A stretch of 64,000 bases of DNA. It comes from Dasania sp. GY-MA-18. Lineage in GTDB: Bacteria > Pseudomonadota > Gammaproteobacteria > Pseudomonadales > Dasaniaceae. This document shows, in pieces, positions 11,001-19,918 of this stretch (its first letter is position 1; each line of letters begins with the position of its first letter). The DNA lies in assembly GCF_024734385.1 (NCBI RefSeq), contig NZ_JANHAP010000002.1:248001-312000 (forward strand), written 5' to 3'. The position numbers and the translations under genes are program-made. The notes under the pieces are model-generated. The model was not told the origin of the DNA. It searched no databases and saw only the letters and a program-made list of their open reading frames with translations.

Positions 11001-11341
11001 TGGCACTGCATTGGGAGCTACAGTCTATGGCGCAGGGTGGTATGGAAAACCATAAGATACTGCGTACTGCAACGATCAACGGCGCTAAGACATTAGGCGT
11101 GGAGGAGCAAATAGGTTCTTTGCAAGTTGGTAAGCTCGCCGACATTATCGTGCTAGAAAAAAATCCATTGGCAGATATACGCAACACCAACAGTGTCATT
11201 TATACCATGATAAATGGGCGTTTATACGATAGCTTCAGCATGAATGAAGTTGGCAATTATCAGCGTCCACGCAGTAAGTTTTATTGGGAACTCCCAGATT
11301 ATAACGATATAGACTGGAATGAGGCCTGGTCCGGTCAGTAA
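8078..11341 (+). CDS. Propeller-amidohydrolase, copy 1
   Basis: A 1087-residue secreted or periplasmic protein: signal peptide (about 1-29, ending GVQA), then a TolB-like beta-propeller (about 45-620) with repeated SPDGxxLxY/F blades, then an amidohydrolase-superfamily barrel (about 645-1060). The barrel starts with MPGLVDMHGHID, giving the metal-ligand pair His707 and His709, and ends with the usual GSLQVGKLADIIVLEKNPL. Such fusions hydrolyse amide or peptide-like bonds; the substrate is unknown. It is followed after 36 bp by a paralogue of exactly the same length, then by a TonB receptor, suggesting a substrate taken up through the outer membrane. Confidence 0.88.
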   Translation: MSQIIRSLKAIMPLGCLLLGAGVSGVQAESWDITDTGQPNYEVEFSVTEGTWLSVDVSPDGKTLVFDLLGDIYTLPATGGEASLIRGGAALERIPSFSPDGSKILYVSDRSGEDNIWVANTDGSAARMITQETTNMLTNPEWSADGEYVVAARVGNTFDSQKMSTLQLFHINGGKGRTLVETPENKRDVQEPNFSSDGRYIYYTQRLVDHHIFVDANHVNYGIMRRDLATGETTALIKGFGGALSPQVSPNNKRLAFVRRVKDKTVLFVHDLISGEQRPVYADLDRDQQADFYLQGVYYPQFDWFPDNKHVAIWGKGKLFKINMDTGEAKEIPFLAHTKHRITKTPRFSDDLAPEQLTVKTVRQLAIAKKQSDMVFHALGYLWKKELPNGKPKRITSSQAFEFDPAFSPNNRKLAYVEWDDEKGSALTLATPSGKRKNTLVESRGVIRQPVFSPDGKYLAYIIDENSKTLGGYRAKPGLYIVSVQGGESKKIAEMAQTPIFSNDGKRVYYTRMESKNTYISSVTTEGFDHRDHVLAKGADRHELKLSPDGQWIAFKEDQQYYVLPYKETGALTEISAKDDAVPVTALTVSSGYNLAWAPDSSALYWTLGKDLYRVSSSDFSTHAANAAPYASIGLIAKGDKPAGVVAFTGGQVITMQGDKVIAQGTVVVEGNRIVAVGDANEVLIPKDAHIVDTTGKTVMPGLVDMHGHIDCCYYGGLMPQKHASHYAAAAYGITTNYDPYTSEIPAYAAMEMQQAGILVGPRFLSSGRVIYGRPGKGDTTYQPLHSYADAENVMVRKRALGGRVIKSYKQPSRRARQQLVKAGREAGVMVDAEGESHFYFDISMILDGHMALEHVIPVANYYDDIVQLMAHSDIANTPTLNVTFGEIMGENYFYQSTRAWTDPKIKSYVQDTTSSYSPVGTPYSAPLHVRSMTSLHAAEEIWDVGFRAASRSVKKLDDAGVIINAGSHGQVYGLALHWELQSMAQGGMENHKILRTATINGAKTLGVEEQIGSLQVGKLADIIVLEKNPLADIRNTNSVIYTMINGRLYDSFSMNEVGNYQRPRSKFYWELPDYNDIDWNEAWSGQ

Positions 11342-11377
11342 GCCTATTTCGTTAACTAATCTGTTGGGAGTATATAA

Positions 11378-14300
11378 ATGTTTATTGTACGTAGAGGTTT
11401 TTTCGAGTGGCTGACTATCCTATGGCTTGCTGCTGGCACAGTGTCAGCTGATACATGGGATATCACTGATACTGGACAACCCTATAAGGATGTTGCATTT
11501 ACCCTGCAAGAAGGCACTTGGATGAGTGTTGATGTGCATCCAGATGGTCAGTTTCTAGTGTTTGATTTATTAGGGGATATTTACCGACTGCCTATTACTG
11601 GTGGCGAGGCAACATTAATAAAAGGCGGTCCAGCGATGGATCGCATGCCTCGGTTTAGTGCTGATGGTAACTCGCTGCTCTATATCAGTGATAAAAGCGG
11701 TGAGGATAACGTCTGGATTACCTCCTTAGATGGTAGCAATTCGCGACAGGTCACTTATGAGAGTGTTGATGTAGTCAGCAACCCAGCATGGGAACCCAGT
11801 GGAAACTATATAGCAGCCACCAAGCTATCTTCACAGTACAGTGATTTATTTACTTCCGAGCTTAGGCTATACCATATCAATGGAGGAAGTGGTCAACCTC
11901 TGGTCGAGTCGCCGCATGCGTTTCAAAATGTTACGCAAGCGCAGTTTTCAGCAGATGGGCAATATTTGTATTACACCCAAAAAGTAGGCGGCCCTAACGG
12001 TCAAGGTGTTTTTATTGATGCTAATCATACGGTGCATGCCATTATGCAGCGCAATATGGAGACCGGAAAAACCACAGAATTATTAAAAGGTTTTGGTGGT
12101 GCAACCACCGCGCAAGTTTCTCCCGATAGCCAACGCATTGCATTTGTCAGGCGGGTCAAGGATAAAACAGTTCTGTTTGTCTATGACCTGAACAGCGGCG
12201 AACAGCGGCCGGTCTACGACCAATTAGATCGCGATATGCAAGGCGAGTGGATTGCTCAGGGTACCTATTACCCGCAATATGATTGGTTTCCCGATGGTCG
12301 TCATATTGCCATTTGGGGGCAGGGCAAACTCTATAAGGTAGATACCCAAACTGCTTCGGCCACAGAGATACCTTTTCGTGTTACCGCCAAGCACCGCATC
12401 ACCGAGGCCACACGTTTTACTCAACAATTAGAGCCAGAAACGCTAACCGTTAAGGCTATAAGGCATTTAGCGCTATCAGCTGACCAGCAAAGCATGGTTT
12501 TTAATGCGCTAGGCCGTTTATGGTATAAAACTTTACCTGCTGGCCAGCCAAAACGTTTGACGGACAGCCAGGCTTTTGAATTTGAGCCGGTATTTTCCCC
12601 CGATGGTAAATCGCTGGCTTATGTGGAGTGGGACGATGAGCAAGGCAGCACATTAAAACTGCTAACCTTGGATGGATCAAAGTCGAAATCCCTGCTAAAA
12701 GACCGCGGTGTAATTAGGCAACCAGTTTTTTCAGCCAATGGAAAAATGTTGGCCTATCAAATACAAGAAGACAGTAAATGCATGGGGGGGTTTGGTAATG
12801 CCAGCGGCATATACACCTTGTCGTTATCTCATAATTCAAAACCATTATTAGTAACAAAATTGGGAGTCAACCCTCAATTTTCACCCAATAGCAAACGGCT
12901 CTACTACTTACTTGATGATGTGGACAATAATATTGCGGTTACTAAATTAATCAGCGTCAATTTACAGGGGCAGGATTCTCGAACTCATGCTGTTATGCCT
13001 GTAGCTGAACGCTCTGAGTTACGGTTAAGCCCCAATGGTAAATGGCTAGGATTCAAGGAGCAGCAAAACTACTATGTGATGCCATTGGCTGATGCAGGTG
13101 GGGCGATGAAGGTGTCAGCCAGTGAGGCCGTGACGCCGGTAACACAGTTATCAAAAGTAGGTGGTTATAATCTGACATGGGCGGGTGATTCATCCACAAT
13201 ATATTGGATGTTGGGTGAAGTCTTGCACAGTCTAAACATTAACAGCAAACAGTACGGCTCCCCAATATTAACAGGCCTTAAAGTAAAATCTGATGTACCA
13301 GAGGGGACTATAGCTTTCACAGGTGCTCGGTTAATTACAATAACTAACGGTGTTATAGAAGATGGCACACTACTAGTTAGAAATAATCGTATTGCGGCAG
13401 TAGGTTCTAGGCTAGATATTGCTATTCCCAAGGGCGCTAAAGTTATTGATAGCCGTGGTAAAACTATAATGCCCGGTTTAGTCAATATGCATGGCCATGT
13501 TGACAGTTGCTATTATCAATCTACTGGAGCTACTCCACAAAAACAGGCCAGCCTATATGCCTCGTTGGCCTATGGTATTACTACCAACTTTGACCCTTAT
13601 TCTTCTGAGCTACCCAGTTATGCCGCCAGTGAAATGCAATTATCAGGTGACAGGGTAAGTCCACGAACCATCACTGTGGGTAGTGTTATCTATGGGCGTC
13701 CAGGAAAATCTGATCCTGTTTACACGCCGGTTAATAATATAACTGATGCCAACAATATAATGCTGCGAAAAAAAGCGCTGGGTGGAAGTACTATAAAAAG
13801 TTATAGGCAACCACAACGGCGACAAAGACAGCAATTGGTTAAGGCTGCTAGGGAGTCTGAAGTTATGGTGTCCATAGAAGGGGAGAGTCACTTCTATAAT
13901 AATATTTCTGCGATACTAGATGGGCATAACACCATAGAGCACAACCTACCTGTTGCAAATTATTACGACGATGTTATTCAACTTTTTTCTCATAGCCAAA
14001 CAGCAAATACTCCAACCTTAGTCGCAACATTTGGGGAAATCATGGGTGAGAATTTTATTTATCAAACTAGTCGCCCCTGGGAAGATCCACGTATCGATAG
14101 TTTTGTTCCGGAAGTCACTAGTGGCTACAGCCCACTGGGAATTCAATATGCAGCGCCGCTTTATGCCCGCGCAATGACAAGTTTGCATGCCGCAGACGAG
14201 TTGTGGGATATAGGCTTTAAGGCTGTGGCCAGATCTACCAAAAAATTAGATGATGCCGGTGTGCTGGTTAATGTTGGTTCACATTCACAGGTACAAGGGC

Positions 14301-14641
14301 TGGCGATGCATTGGGAGATGCAATTGATGGCCGAGGGCGGGATGAGTGCTGAACGGGTGCTCAGAGCGGCCACCTTAAATGGCGCAAAAACTTTAGGTTT
14401 AGATAATGATATAGGCAGTCTTACTGTAGGCAAGCTTGCCGACTTAATAGTGCTGGAGAAAAACCCTTTAGAAAATATTCTCAATAGTAAAACGGTTGTG
14501 CAAGTCATGATAGGTGGCAGGCTTTACGATAGCTATAGCATGAATGAGATAGGTAATTATAACCGTCCTAGAGCGCGTTTTTACTGGGAGTCTGGTGATG
14601 ATAAGGGAACGGGGTGGAATAAGGCATCTCAGGGGCAATGA
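11378..14641 (+). CDS. Propeller-amidohydrolase, copy 2
   Basis: A 1087-residue paralogue of the preceding gene with the same order: signal peptide (ending TVSA), beta-propeller, amidohydrolase barrel. The metal motif is MPGLVNMHGHVD (His705, His707), so the usual Asp before it is Asn here. The two copies align along the whole length but differ throughout, so the duplication is old. The region after the HxH also differs (SCYYQST against CCYYGGL). A GGGAG box 7 nt before the ATG supports the start. Very likely cotranscribed with copy 1. The two may split related substrates. Confidence 0.88.
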   Translation: MFIVRRGFFEWLTILWLAAGTVSADTWDITDTGQPYKDVAFTLQEGTWMSVDVHPDGQFLVFDLLGDIYRLPITGGEATLIKGGPAMDRMPRFSADGNSLLYISDKSGEDNVWITSLDGSNSRQVTYESVDVVSNPAWEPSGNYIAATKLSSQYSDLFTSELRLYHINGGSGQPLVESPHAFQNVTQAQFSADGQYLYYTQKVGGPNGQGVFIDANHTVHAIMQRNMETGKTTELLKGFGGATTAQVSPDSQRIAFVRRVKDKTVLFVYDLNSGEQRPVYDQLDRDMQGEWIAQGTYYPQYDWFPDGRHIAIWGQGKLYKVDTQTASATEIPFRVTAKHRITEATRFTQQLEPETLTVKAIRHLALSADQQSMVFNALGRLWYKTLPAGQPKRLTDSQAFEFEPVFSPDGKSLAYVEWDDEQGSTLKLLTLDGSKSKSLLKDRGVIRQPVFSANGKMLAYQIQEDSKCMGGFGNASGIYTLSLSHNSKPLLVTKLGVNPQFSPNSKRLYYLLDDVDNNIAVTKLISVNLQGQDSRTHAVMPVAERSELRLSPNGKWLGFKEQQNYYVMPLADAGGAMKVSASEAVTPVTQLSKVGGYNLTWAGDSSTIYWMLGEVLHSLNINSKQYGSPILTGLKVKSDVPEGTIAFTGARLITITNGVIEDGTLLVRNNRIAAVGSRLDIAIPKGAKVIDSRGKTIMPGLVNMHGHVDSCYYQSTGATPQKQASLYASLAYGITTNFDPYSSELPSYAASEMQLSGDRVSPRTITVGSVIYGRPGKSDPVYTPVNNITDANNIMLRKKALGGSTIKSYRQPQRRQRQQLVKAARESEVMVSIEGESHFYNNISAILDGHNTIEHNLPVANYYDDVIQLFSHSQTANTPTLVATFGEIMGENFIYQTSRPWEDPRIDSFVPEVTSGYSPLGIQYAAPLYARAMTSLHAADELWDIGFKAVARSTKKLDDAGVLVNVGSHSQVQGLAMHWEMQLMAEGGMSAERVLRAATLNGAKTLGLDNDIGSLTVGKLADLIVLEKNPLENILNSKTVVQVMIGGRLYDSYSMNEIGNYNRPRARFYWESGDDKGTGWNKASQGQ

Positions 14642-14646
14642 CGTCT

Positions 14647-14672
14647 AATAGGGACGTTTATGCGGCCCTATT
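14647..14672 (+). terminator. Possible weak terminator after the amidohydrolases
   Basis: AATAGGG (14647-14653) pairs with CCCTATT (14666-14672) around a 12-nt loop, just after the stop of copy 2. There is no long T-run, so termination would be partial at best. A second small hairpin (CACCTT-CCG-AAGGTG, 14710-14724) follows. Confidence 0.3.
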
Positions 14673-14775
14673 TATGGTGACAATGATGCACCGGCCTTGT
14701 GTTCTTTAGCACCTTCCGAAGGTGGGTGTTTCAGGGTACTGTTAAAATTCAAAATAATTAGAGGTGGGGATAGAA

Positions 14776-16896
14776 ATGAAACAAATATGTGCAAGTAAAA
14801 AAAGATTGCTATGTAGTGGGATAATGTTGGCCATGGCAATGCCTTTGGCCAATGCTGCTGTCGCTAGTGAAAAAAAACGTCTTGAGGAAGTCATAGTAAC
14901 AGCTTCAAAACGTGAGCAACGGCTGCTTGATGTCCCCATGTCTATAGCGACTATGTCCGGCGATGAGTTGGAGATTAGAGGTGTTGATAATATTCAAGAT
15001 CTTTCTTTTGCGGTGCCCGGGTTAACAATGCGTGAAGATGGCCCAGGTAGCTATCAAGTGTTTTTGCGTGGTATAGCCAATGCTCACGGTGGTGGTGCCT
15101 TAACCAGCATATACCAAGATGAGATTCCCATGGTATTAACGGGCACAGAAATATTGCCTGTTAGAACCTTAGACCTAGAACGTATAGAAGTACTTAAAGG
15201 GCCCCAAGGAACACTCTATGGCCAGGGTGCTGTTGGTGGTGCCATTAGGTATATTACTGCCCGCCCAAATATGGATGGTTTTTCAGGTCGCTTAGAAGCC
15301 GAGGCTTATTCTGTTTCCGAGGGTGATATGGGTTTAGGCGCTACTGCAATAATTAATACACCAGTAGTTGAAGACAAATTTGCTATTAGGTTAGTAGCGG
15401 ATATAAAAGATGGCGGCGGCTGGCAAGATCAACCCGAGGCCGGTATTAAAGATGGCAATGATGAAGAGTTAAAGACAGCTAGGCTTAAGGCATTATGGCT
15501 ACCTACGGATGAGCTTGAAGTGCTTGCTACTGCCATCACCTATAAAGCTGAATATGAACTAGGCCAAGGCTATGAACAGCCTGACCGTACTGTTTATGTT
15601 GCTGTTGACCCTTCAACAAAGTTGATAGATAAAGAGTGGGATTACGACGTATTTAATCTTGAGCTAACGTACGATTTAGGTTTTGCTGAGTTGTTGAGTT
15701 CATCAACATATACGGATATGGAGGTTAACTATCCCTTCTCGTATTTTGGTGGCCCCGAAACTATCTACGAAGGTGATCTTTCTGGCTATAGCAACCGTTA
15801 TAACTCGGGAGATCAATTTACTCAGGAGTTACGCCTGTCCTCAACGGGTGATAAACAACTGCAGTGGACGGTTGGTCTATTTTACAGCGACATGGCAATG
15901 GACCTAAGCATACCCGAAGTTGTAACTGAGTTTTTCGGTGTTGTTTATCTTTCTGATTATTTTACCGAGCAAACTTCGAAATCTTATTCTGTTTTCGCAG
16001 ACGTTGCCTACCAGCTAACAGATAAGTTAAATGTTGGTGTGGGTGTGCGTTATTTTGAAGACAAACAAACTGATCTTGTAGTCGGGTCAGCGGGTAAGCA
16101 AGAAGGTGAGTTTGATTCGGTAGACCCTCGTGTCTATATGACCTATGCGTTAGACGATAATATGAGTATTTATGCCAGCGCCGCAAAGGGATTCCGTAGT
16201 GGCGGCTTTAATGGTTTCGATTTTGGCGGTGATGAACTGCCAGACTTTGACCCCGAATCACTTTGGAGTTATGAAGTAGGCTATAAAGCAAGTTTATTAG
16301 ATGGCGAGTTATATGTTGATATGGCTGTGTATTACACAGAATATGACGATATGCTACGTCGCGGTCTAGTCTTTATACAGGGTCGTGGCTTTCAATCACT
16401 AATTAGCAATATTGGTAAAGTAGAAGTTACTGGCTTTGATGGTTCTATCAACTGGAAAGCTACAGACGCGCTGACCCTTGATGCTTCTGTTGCCATTATT
16501 GATGCTGAGGTTAAGGCTATAGGTGCCACAGACACTGCCAATATTCCAGGTGATCCTATAGATTATGTGCCCGATTATAGCTTTACCCTGGGTGCTACCT
16601 ATAACTTTATGTGGTCAGACACCAAGCCGGGCTTTGTACGCTTGGGTTATAGCTACAGAGATGAAATGCCTTATGTCGATAGAACCAGTTTCCCAGAGGA
16701 AAATGTCGATCAATTCTCTGATAAAATTGGTTTGTTTGATGCTCGCATAGGATTAACTATGGGTGATGTTAGTTTCGAGCTTTATGGCCAGAACCTAACA
16801 GATGAAAATAAATACATAGACCCATATAGTGCATGGAATAATGCAAATCGCACAAGACCACGCACTGTAGGCTTAAAAGTCGCTTACGATTTCTAA
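14776..16896 (+). CDS. TonB-dependent receptor 1
   Basis: An outer-membrane beta-barrel transporter energised by TonB/ExbBD, about 706 residues. I take the ATG at 14776 rather than the GTG at 14764, because GAGG at 14761-14764 is well placed for it. Signal peptide MKQICASKKRLL to NAAVAS, TonB box EEVIVTASKRE, plug domain with the PGLTMREDGPGSYQVFLRGI block and ERIEVLKGPQGTLYGQGAVGG, then the barrel, ending in the aromatic DF needed for outer-membrane assembly. It follows the amidohydrolase pair by 134 bp and probably imports their substrate or product; this is inferred from position only. Confidence 0.93.
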   Translation: MKQICASKKRLLCSGIMLAMAMPLANAAVASEKKRLEEVIVTASKREQRLLDVPMSIATMSGDELEIRGVDNIQDLSFAVPGLTMREDGPGSYQVFLRGIANAHGGGALTSIYQDEIPMVLTGTEILPVRTLDLERIEVLKGPQGTLYGQGAVGGAIRYITARPNMDGFSGRLEAEAYSVSEGDMGLGATAIINTPVVEDKFAIRLVADIKDGGGWQDQPEAGIKDGNDEELKTARLKALWLPTDELEVLATAITYKAEYELGQGYEQPDRTVYVAVDPSTKLIDKEWDYDVFNLELTYDLGFAELLSSSTYTDMEVNYPFSYFGGPETIYEGDLSGYSNRYNSGDQFTQELRLSSTGDKQLQWTVGLFYSDMAMDLSIPEVVTEFFGVVYLSDYFTEQTSKSYSVFADVAYQLTDKLNVGVGVRYFEDKQTDLVVGSAGKQEGEFDSVDPRVYMTYALDDNMSIYASAAKGFRSGGFNGFDFGGDELPDFDPESLWSYEVGYKASLLDGELYVDMAVYYTEYDDMLRRGLVFIQGRGFQSLISNIGKVEVTGFDGSINWKATDALTLDASVAIIDAEVKAIGATDTANIPGDPIDYVPDYSFTLGATYNFMWSDTKPGFVRLGYSYRDEMPYVDRTSFPEENVDQFSDKIGLFDARIGLTMGDVSFELYGQNLTDENKYIDPYSAWNNANRTRPRTVGLKVAYDF

Positions 16897-16912
16897 GTTA
16901 GCCTGCCATAAT

Positions 16913-16953
16913 CAACGCTGCAGATTATAACGACGTCATGATCTGCAGCGTTG
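16913..16953 (+). terminator. 13-bp hairpin downstream of TonB receptor 1
   Basis: CAACGCTGCAGAT (16913-16925) pairs perfectly with ATCTGCAGCGTTG (16941-16953) around a 15-nt loop, 17 bp after the stop codon. No T-run follows, so it may act as an mRNA 3' stabiliser or a factor-dependent terminator. Confidence 0.5.
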
Positions 16954-17135
16954 CAATATCCCAATATTCCCATCTTTTCTAATACTAATAATTGTGTTCG
17001 CTAATTAGATTTAATATGTGTTTTATTATTAGTCTTGTTCAGTCTTAATCTCGTAAGCTCCTTATTTTAATCTATCAATATTCTATCTAGTAAGTTTCTA
17101 AGTATTGATCCTAGATTAACATTAGTAATTATTCT

Positions 17136-17173
17136 GTTGCTCTTATGTCACCAGCCTCATGTGTTTTGTCAAT
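17136..17173 (+). promoter_or_regulatory. 38-bp operator-like element, upstream of TonB receptor 2
   Basis: The left part GTTGC-N5-TGTCACC (17136-17152) matches the element found upstream of the PepSY/peptidase, porin and aminotransferase genes. The right half, TTGTCAAT, keeps 5 of the 8 bases of TTAGCAAC. It ends 68 bp before the start codon, similar to the other sites. The binding protein is unknown; the LysR regulator at 29870 is one candidate. Confidence 0.5.
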
Positions 17174-17241
17174 GGCTGGAGATATTGATGTTCAAGTATT
17201 CTATGTGACTGTAAATTAATGAAAATCAAGGATAATAAAAT

Positions 17242-19680
17242 ATGGAGTTTCATCCGAGTCGTTCAATATTTAAAAAAAAATTAATTGCTCAAGCACTTGC
17301 TGCAAGTACCATCTTGGCCGGGTCAGCCTCGGTAGTCAGTGCACAGGAAAAAAACAGTATAAAACTAGAAGAGCTTATAGTTACTGCAACGTCACGCGCT
17401 AGCTCAGTACAAGACATACCTTATAATATATCGGCAGTTCAGGGTGACCTAATCTCCGCGCAACATATCACAGATCAAAGTGAGTTGTTGCGATCCATGA
17501 GTGGTATCGTTGTCGCAGATAAAGGTCAAAGAAATGCAGGTACAGTCAATAGCATTATCGTGCGTGGCCTGAATGTCGATGGGGGGAGCCAAGGTGATGT
17601 CGCTCTATCGGCCGTACCTACGGTATCGACTTATGTAGATGCAACGCCAATATTTTCGAATTTTCTTCTTAAAGATCTTGAACGTGTTGAAGTATTACGT
17701 GGGCCTCAGGGAACTCTATATGGCTCAGGTTCTCTTGGCGGAACGGTACGTTATATCACTAATAAACCTGATCCTAGCCAATTCGAAGCCAGCTTCAAAA
17801 TAGATTATAGCCAGACTAGAGGTTCAGACGGTGATAATTTTAGCAATGACATCATGGTCAATATCCCCATTACAGAAAAAATAGCCATTCGTTTAGGTGC
17901 TGGTAATGTCGATAATGACGGTGTTATAGATTATAAAAATCTTTATCAGCTAAGCCCTAGTGGTGACCCATTAATCGATGATGGCAATGGCAATTGTATT
18001 GCTCCAGATTCCGCCACAGATAGCCAAAAGATTAATAATGGCGCATGTTATCAAAATAAAGATGATATGGATTGGGTTGACATTACGTACGCCCGTGCAG
18101 CTATGCTTTGGGATATCAACGAGAAGATAACGGCTCAAATAAGCTATCAAAGGCAGTCTGATAAAACTGGTGGTCGTCGAGCAGTTACCCCTGGGGCAGA
18201 TTATTTTGATAATGAATATAAAGAGTTTGAAAATGGATCTACACTTGCCGAGCCCTCTTCACGGGAGGTTGAATTAACAAGTCTTGATGTTGAATGGGAT
18301 CTTGGGTTCGCAACCCTGACGTCAAATAGTTCTTATTATGATCATGAAGGACGTGCTGAGAGTGATAATACACCTATCTGGGTCAGCGGCGGCAGGCAAT
18401 TTTTTAATAATTACTATCCGGGTATGCCTCGCCCGGCCGTTGTGGCTGATCGTTCGTTCTCTGATTCAGCACTGACTCAAGAGTTGAGGCTGGTATCAAA
18501 TGAGAACAGCAGCGCTATTGACTGGGTTGCAGGTGTCTTTTATATGGATCAGGACAGAAATGTGGGGCAGTATAGTCTTCAAAAAGGGCTGGAAGAATAT
18601 GCACCATTAAGGCTAGGGTTTGAAACCACAGAGATTGATACCGTTTATCAAAGAGATGAAAAAATAAGTGATATCTCACTTTATGGTGAAGCTACATATA
18701 ATATTAGCGATGAACTACGTGTTACAGGTGGAATACGTTGGTTTAAAACTACATTCGACAACACTGTTCAGTTAGGGTTTCCTATCTGTGTCTGTGATCC
18801 AAGCGTGCCAACGGTAACTCAACCCAGCTTTGAGGATGATGATATTTTATTCAAAGCTAATATAGCTTGGGATCTTGATGAGTGGAATATGCTCTACAGT
18901 ACGATTTCAGAAGGGTACCGACGTGGTGGTTCAAATGCGATTGTGCCTTTTGGTTTACCATTTGGTGAGCCGAACCATGAGACTATTATGACATATGATA
19001 GTGATAGCGTCATAAATTACGAAGTTGGCTTTAAAGGGAAAACTGATAGTACTTCTTATACTGTGTCATTATTTTATATAGATTGGTCCACTCCACAAAT
19101 AAACACAACAACCGGTGCTTTTGGCTTTTTCATGGCTGCCAATGGTAAATCAGCAACAACTCAAGGACTAGAGATGGAGATTGAAGGGTATTTGACAGAG
19201 CGCCTGCATTACTCAGGCGGCTATACTTATACAAATGCCAAGTTAAGCGATGATTTTATCGGTAAGCAGTTTAATAATGTGATCGCTGAAAGCGGGGAAA
19301 AGCTACCAGGTATTCCTGAACAGCTAATAAATGTTGCACTGGATTATACAATGCCGGTATCTGAACGTTGGGATTTAATTCTTCGTTTAGATGGTTACTA
19401 CCAATCAGATATGAAAAATTATATTAGTGAAAATAGTACTTTGCATAAAAAACTAAAGCCATTCACATTGTGGAATACATCTGCAAGCTTGCAATACGAT
19501 AGCTGGATAGCTTCTATTTATATCAAAAATATCACGGATGAGAAGGCAGTAACCGGATCATTTCCAACGTCCTATCATGGTTTAGATACAGGTGTATTTG
19601 AAAACTGGCTTGGGAATGGAACCCGGGATAGTATTGCTCGTCCTAGGACTGTCGGTGTCACGTTAGGCTATCGTTTCTAA
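17242..19680 (+). CDS. TonB-dependent receptor 2
   Basis: An 812-residue outer-membrane receptor. Signal peptide ending SVVSAQE, TonB box EELIVTATSR, plug with VIVRGLNVDGGSQ-like loops and ERVEVLRGPQGTLYGSGSLGG, then a barrel ending LGYRF. It is longer than receptor 1, mainly through extracellular loops that include Cys pairs (NGNCIAPDS, GACYQNK, CVCDP). AAGGA 8 nt before the ATG supports the start. It has its own promoter region carrying the 38-bp element, and its own terminator, so it is a single-gene unit. The substrate is unknown; the regulon context suggests a peptide or amide compound. Confidence 0.93.
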   Translation: MEFHPSRSIFKKKLIAQALAASTILAGSASVVSAQEKNSIKLEELIVTATSRASSVQDIPYNISAVQGDLISAQHITDQSELLRSMSGIVVADKGQRNAGTVNSIIVRGLNVDGGSQGDVALSAVPTVSTYVDATPIFSNFLLKDLERVEVLRGPQGTLYGSGSLGGTVRYITNKPDPSQFEASFKIDYSQTRGSDGDNFSNDIMVNIPITEKIAIRLGAGNVDNDGVIDYKNLYQLSPSGDPLIDDGNGNCIAPDSATDSQKINNGACYQNKDDMDWVDITYARAAMLWDINEKITAQISYQRQSDKTGGRRAVTPGADYFDNEYKEFENGSTLAEPSSREVELTSLDVEWDLGFATLTSNSSYYDHEGRAESDNTPIWVSGGRQFFNNYYPGMPRPAVVADRSFSDSALTQELRLVSNENSSAIDWVAGVFYMDQDRNVGQYSLQKGLEEYAPLRLGFETTEIDTVYQRDEKISDISLYGEATYNISDELRVTGGIRWFKTTFDNTVQLGFPICVCDPSVPTVTQPSFEDDDILFKANIAWDLDEWNMLYSTISEGYRRGGSNAIVPFGLPFGEPNHETIMTYDSDSVINYEVGFKGKTDSTSYTVSLFYIDWSTPQINTTTGAFGFFMAANGKSATTQGLEMEIEGYLTERLHYSGGYTYTNAKLSDDFIGKQFNNVIAESGEKLPGIPEQLINVALDYTMPVSERWDLILRLDGYYQSDMKNYISENSTLHKKLKPFTLWNTSASLQYDSWIASIYIKNITDEKAVTGSFPTSYHGLDTGVFENWLGNGTRDSIARPRTVGVTLGYRF

Positions 19681-19706
19681 AGATGATATGATTTGCTATT
19701 AAATAC

Positions 19707-19730
19707 AAGGGCTTGTCTAAGCCCTTTTTT
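19707..19730 (+). terminator. Rho-independent terminator of TonB receptor 2
   Basis: A perfect 8-bp stem AAGGGCTT / AAGCCCTT with loop GTCT, followed directly by a T-run. It lies 27 bp after the receptor stop. Confidence 0.9.
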
Positions 19731-19918
19731 CTAATGCTTAATTACCAAGCAGTAAAAAGAAGGCCTACGGAAACTATTTATTAAGATAGATCAGTTACAC
19801 TAATAGGACTAATATGGCTCTTATCTGAAATTTTTGAAAATAGTTTATCTACTTAATATTATAAATTGCCGCTATTCATGGATAAATAGCGGCCATTTTC
19901 TCAGATAAAATTGATCTA

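Noticed and set aside
14655-14692. Reversed partial match to the 38-bp element before TonB receptor 1 (GGTGACAATGATGCACC)
   Set aside because: About 13 of 18 bases match in one arm only and the second arm does not match; too weak to call.
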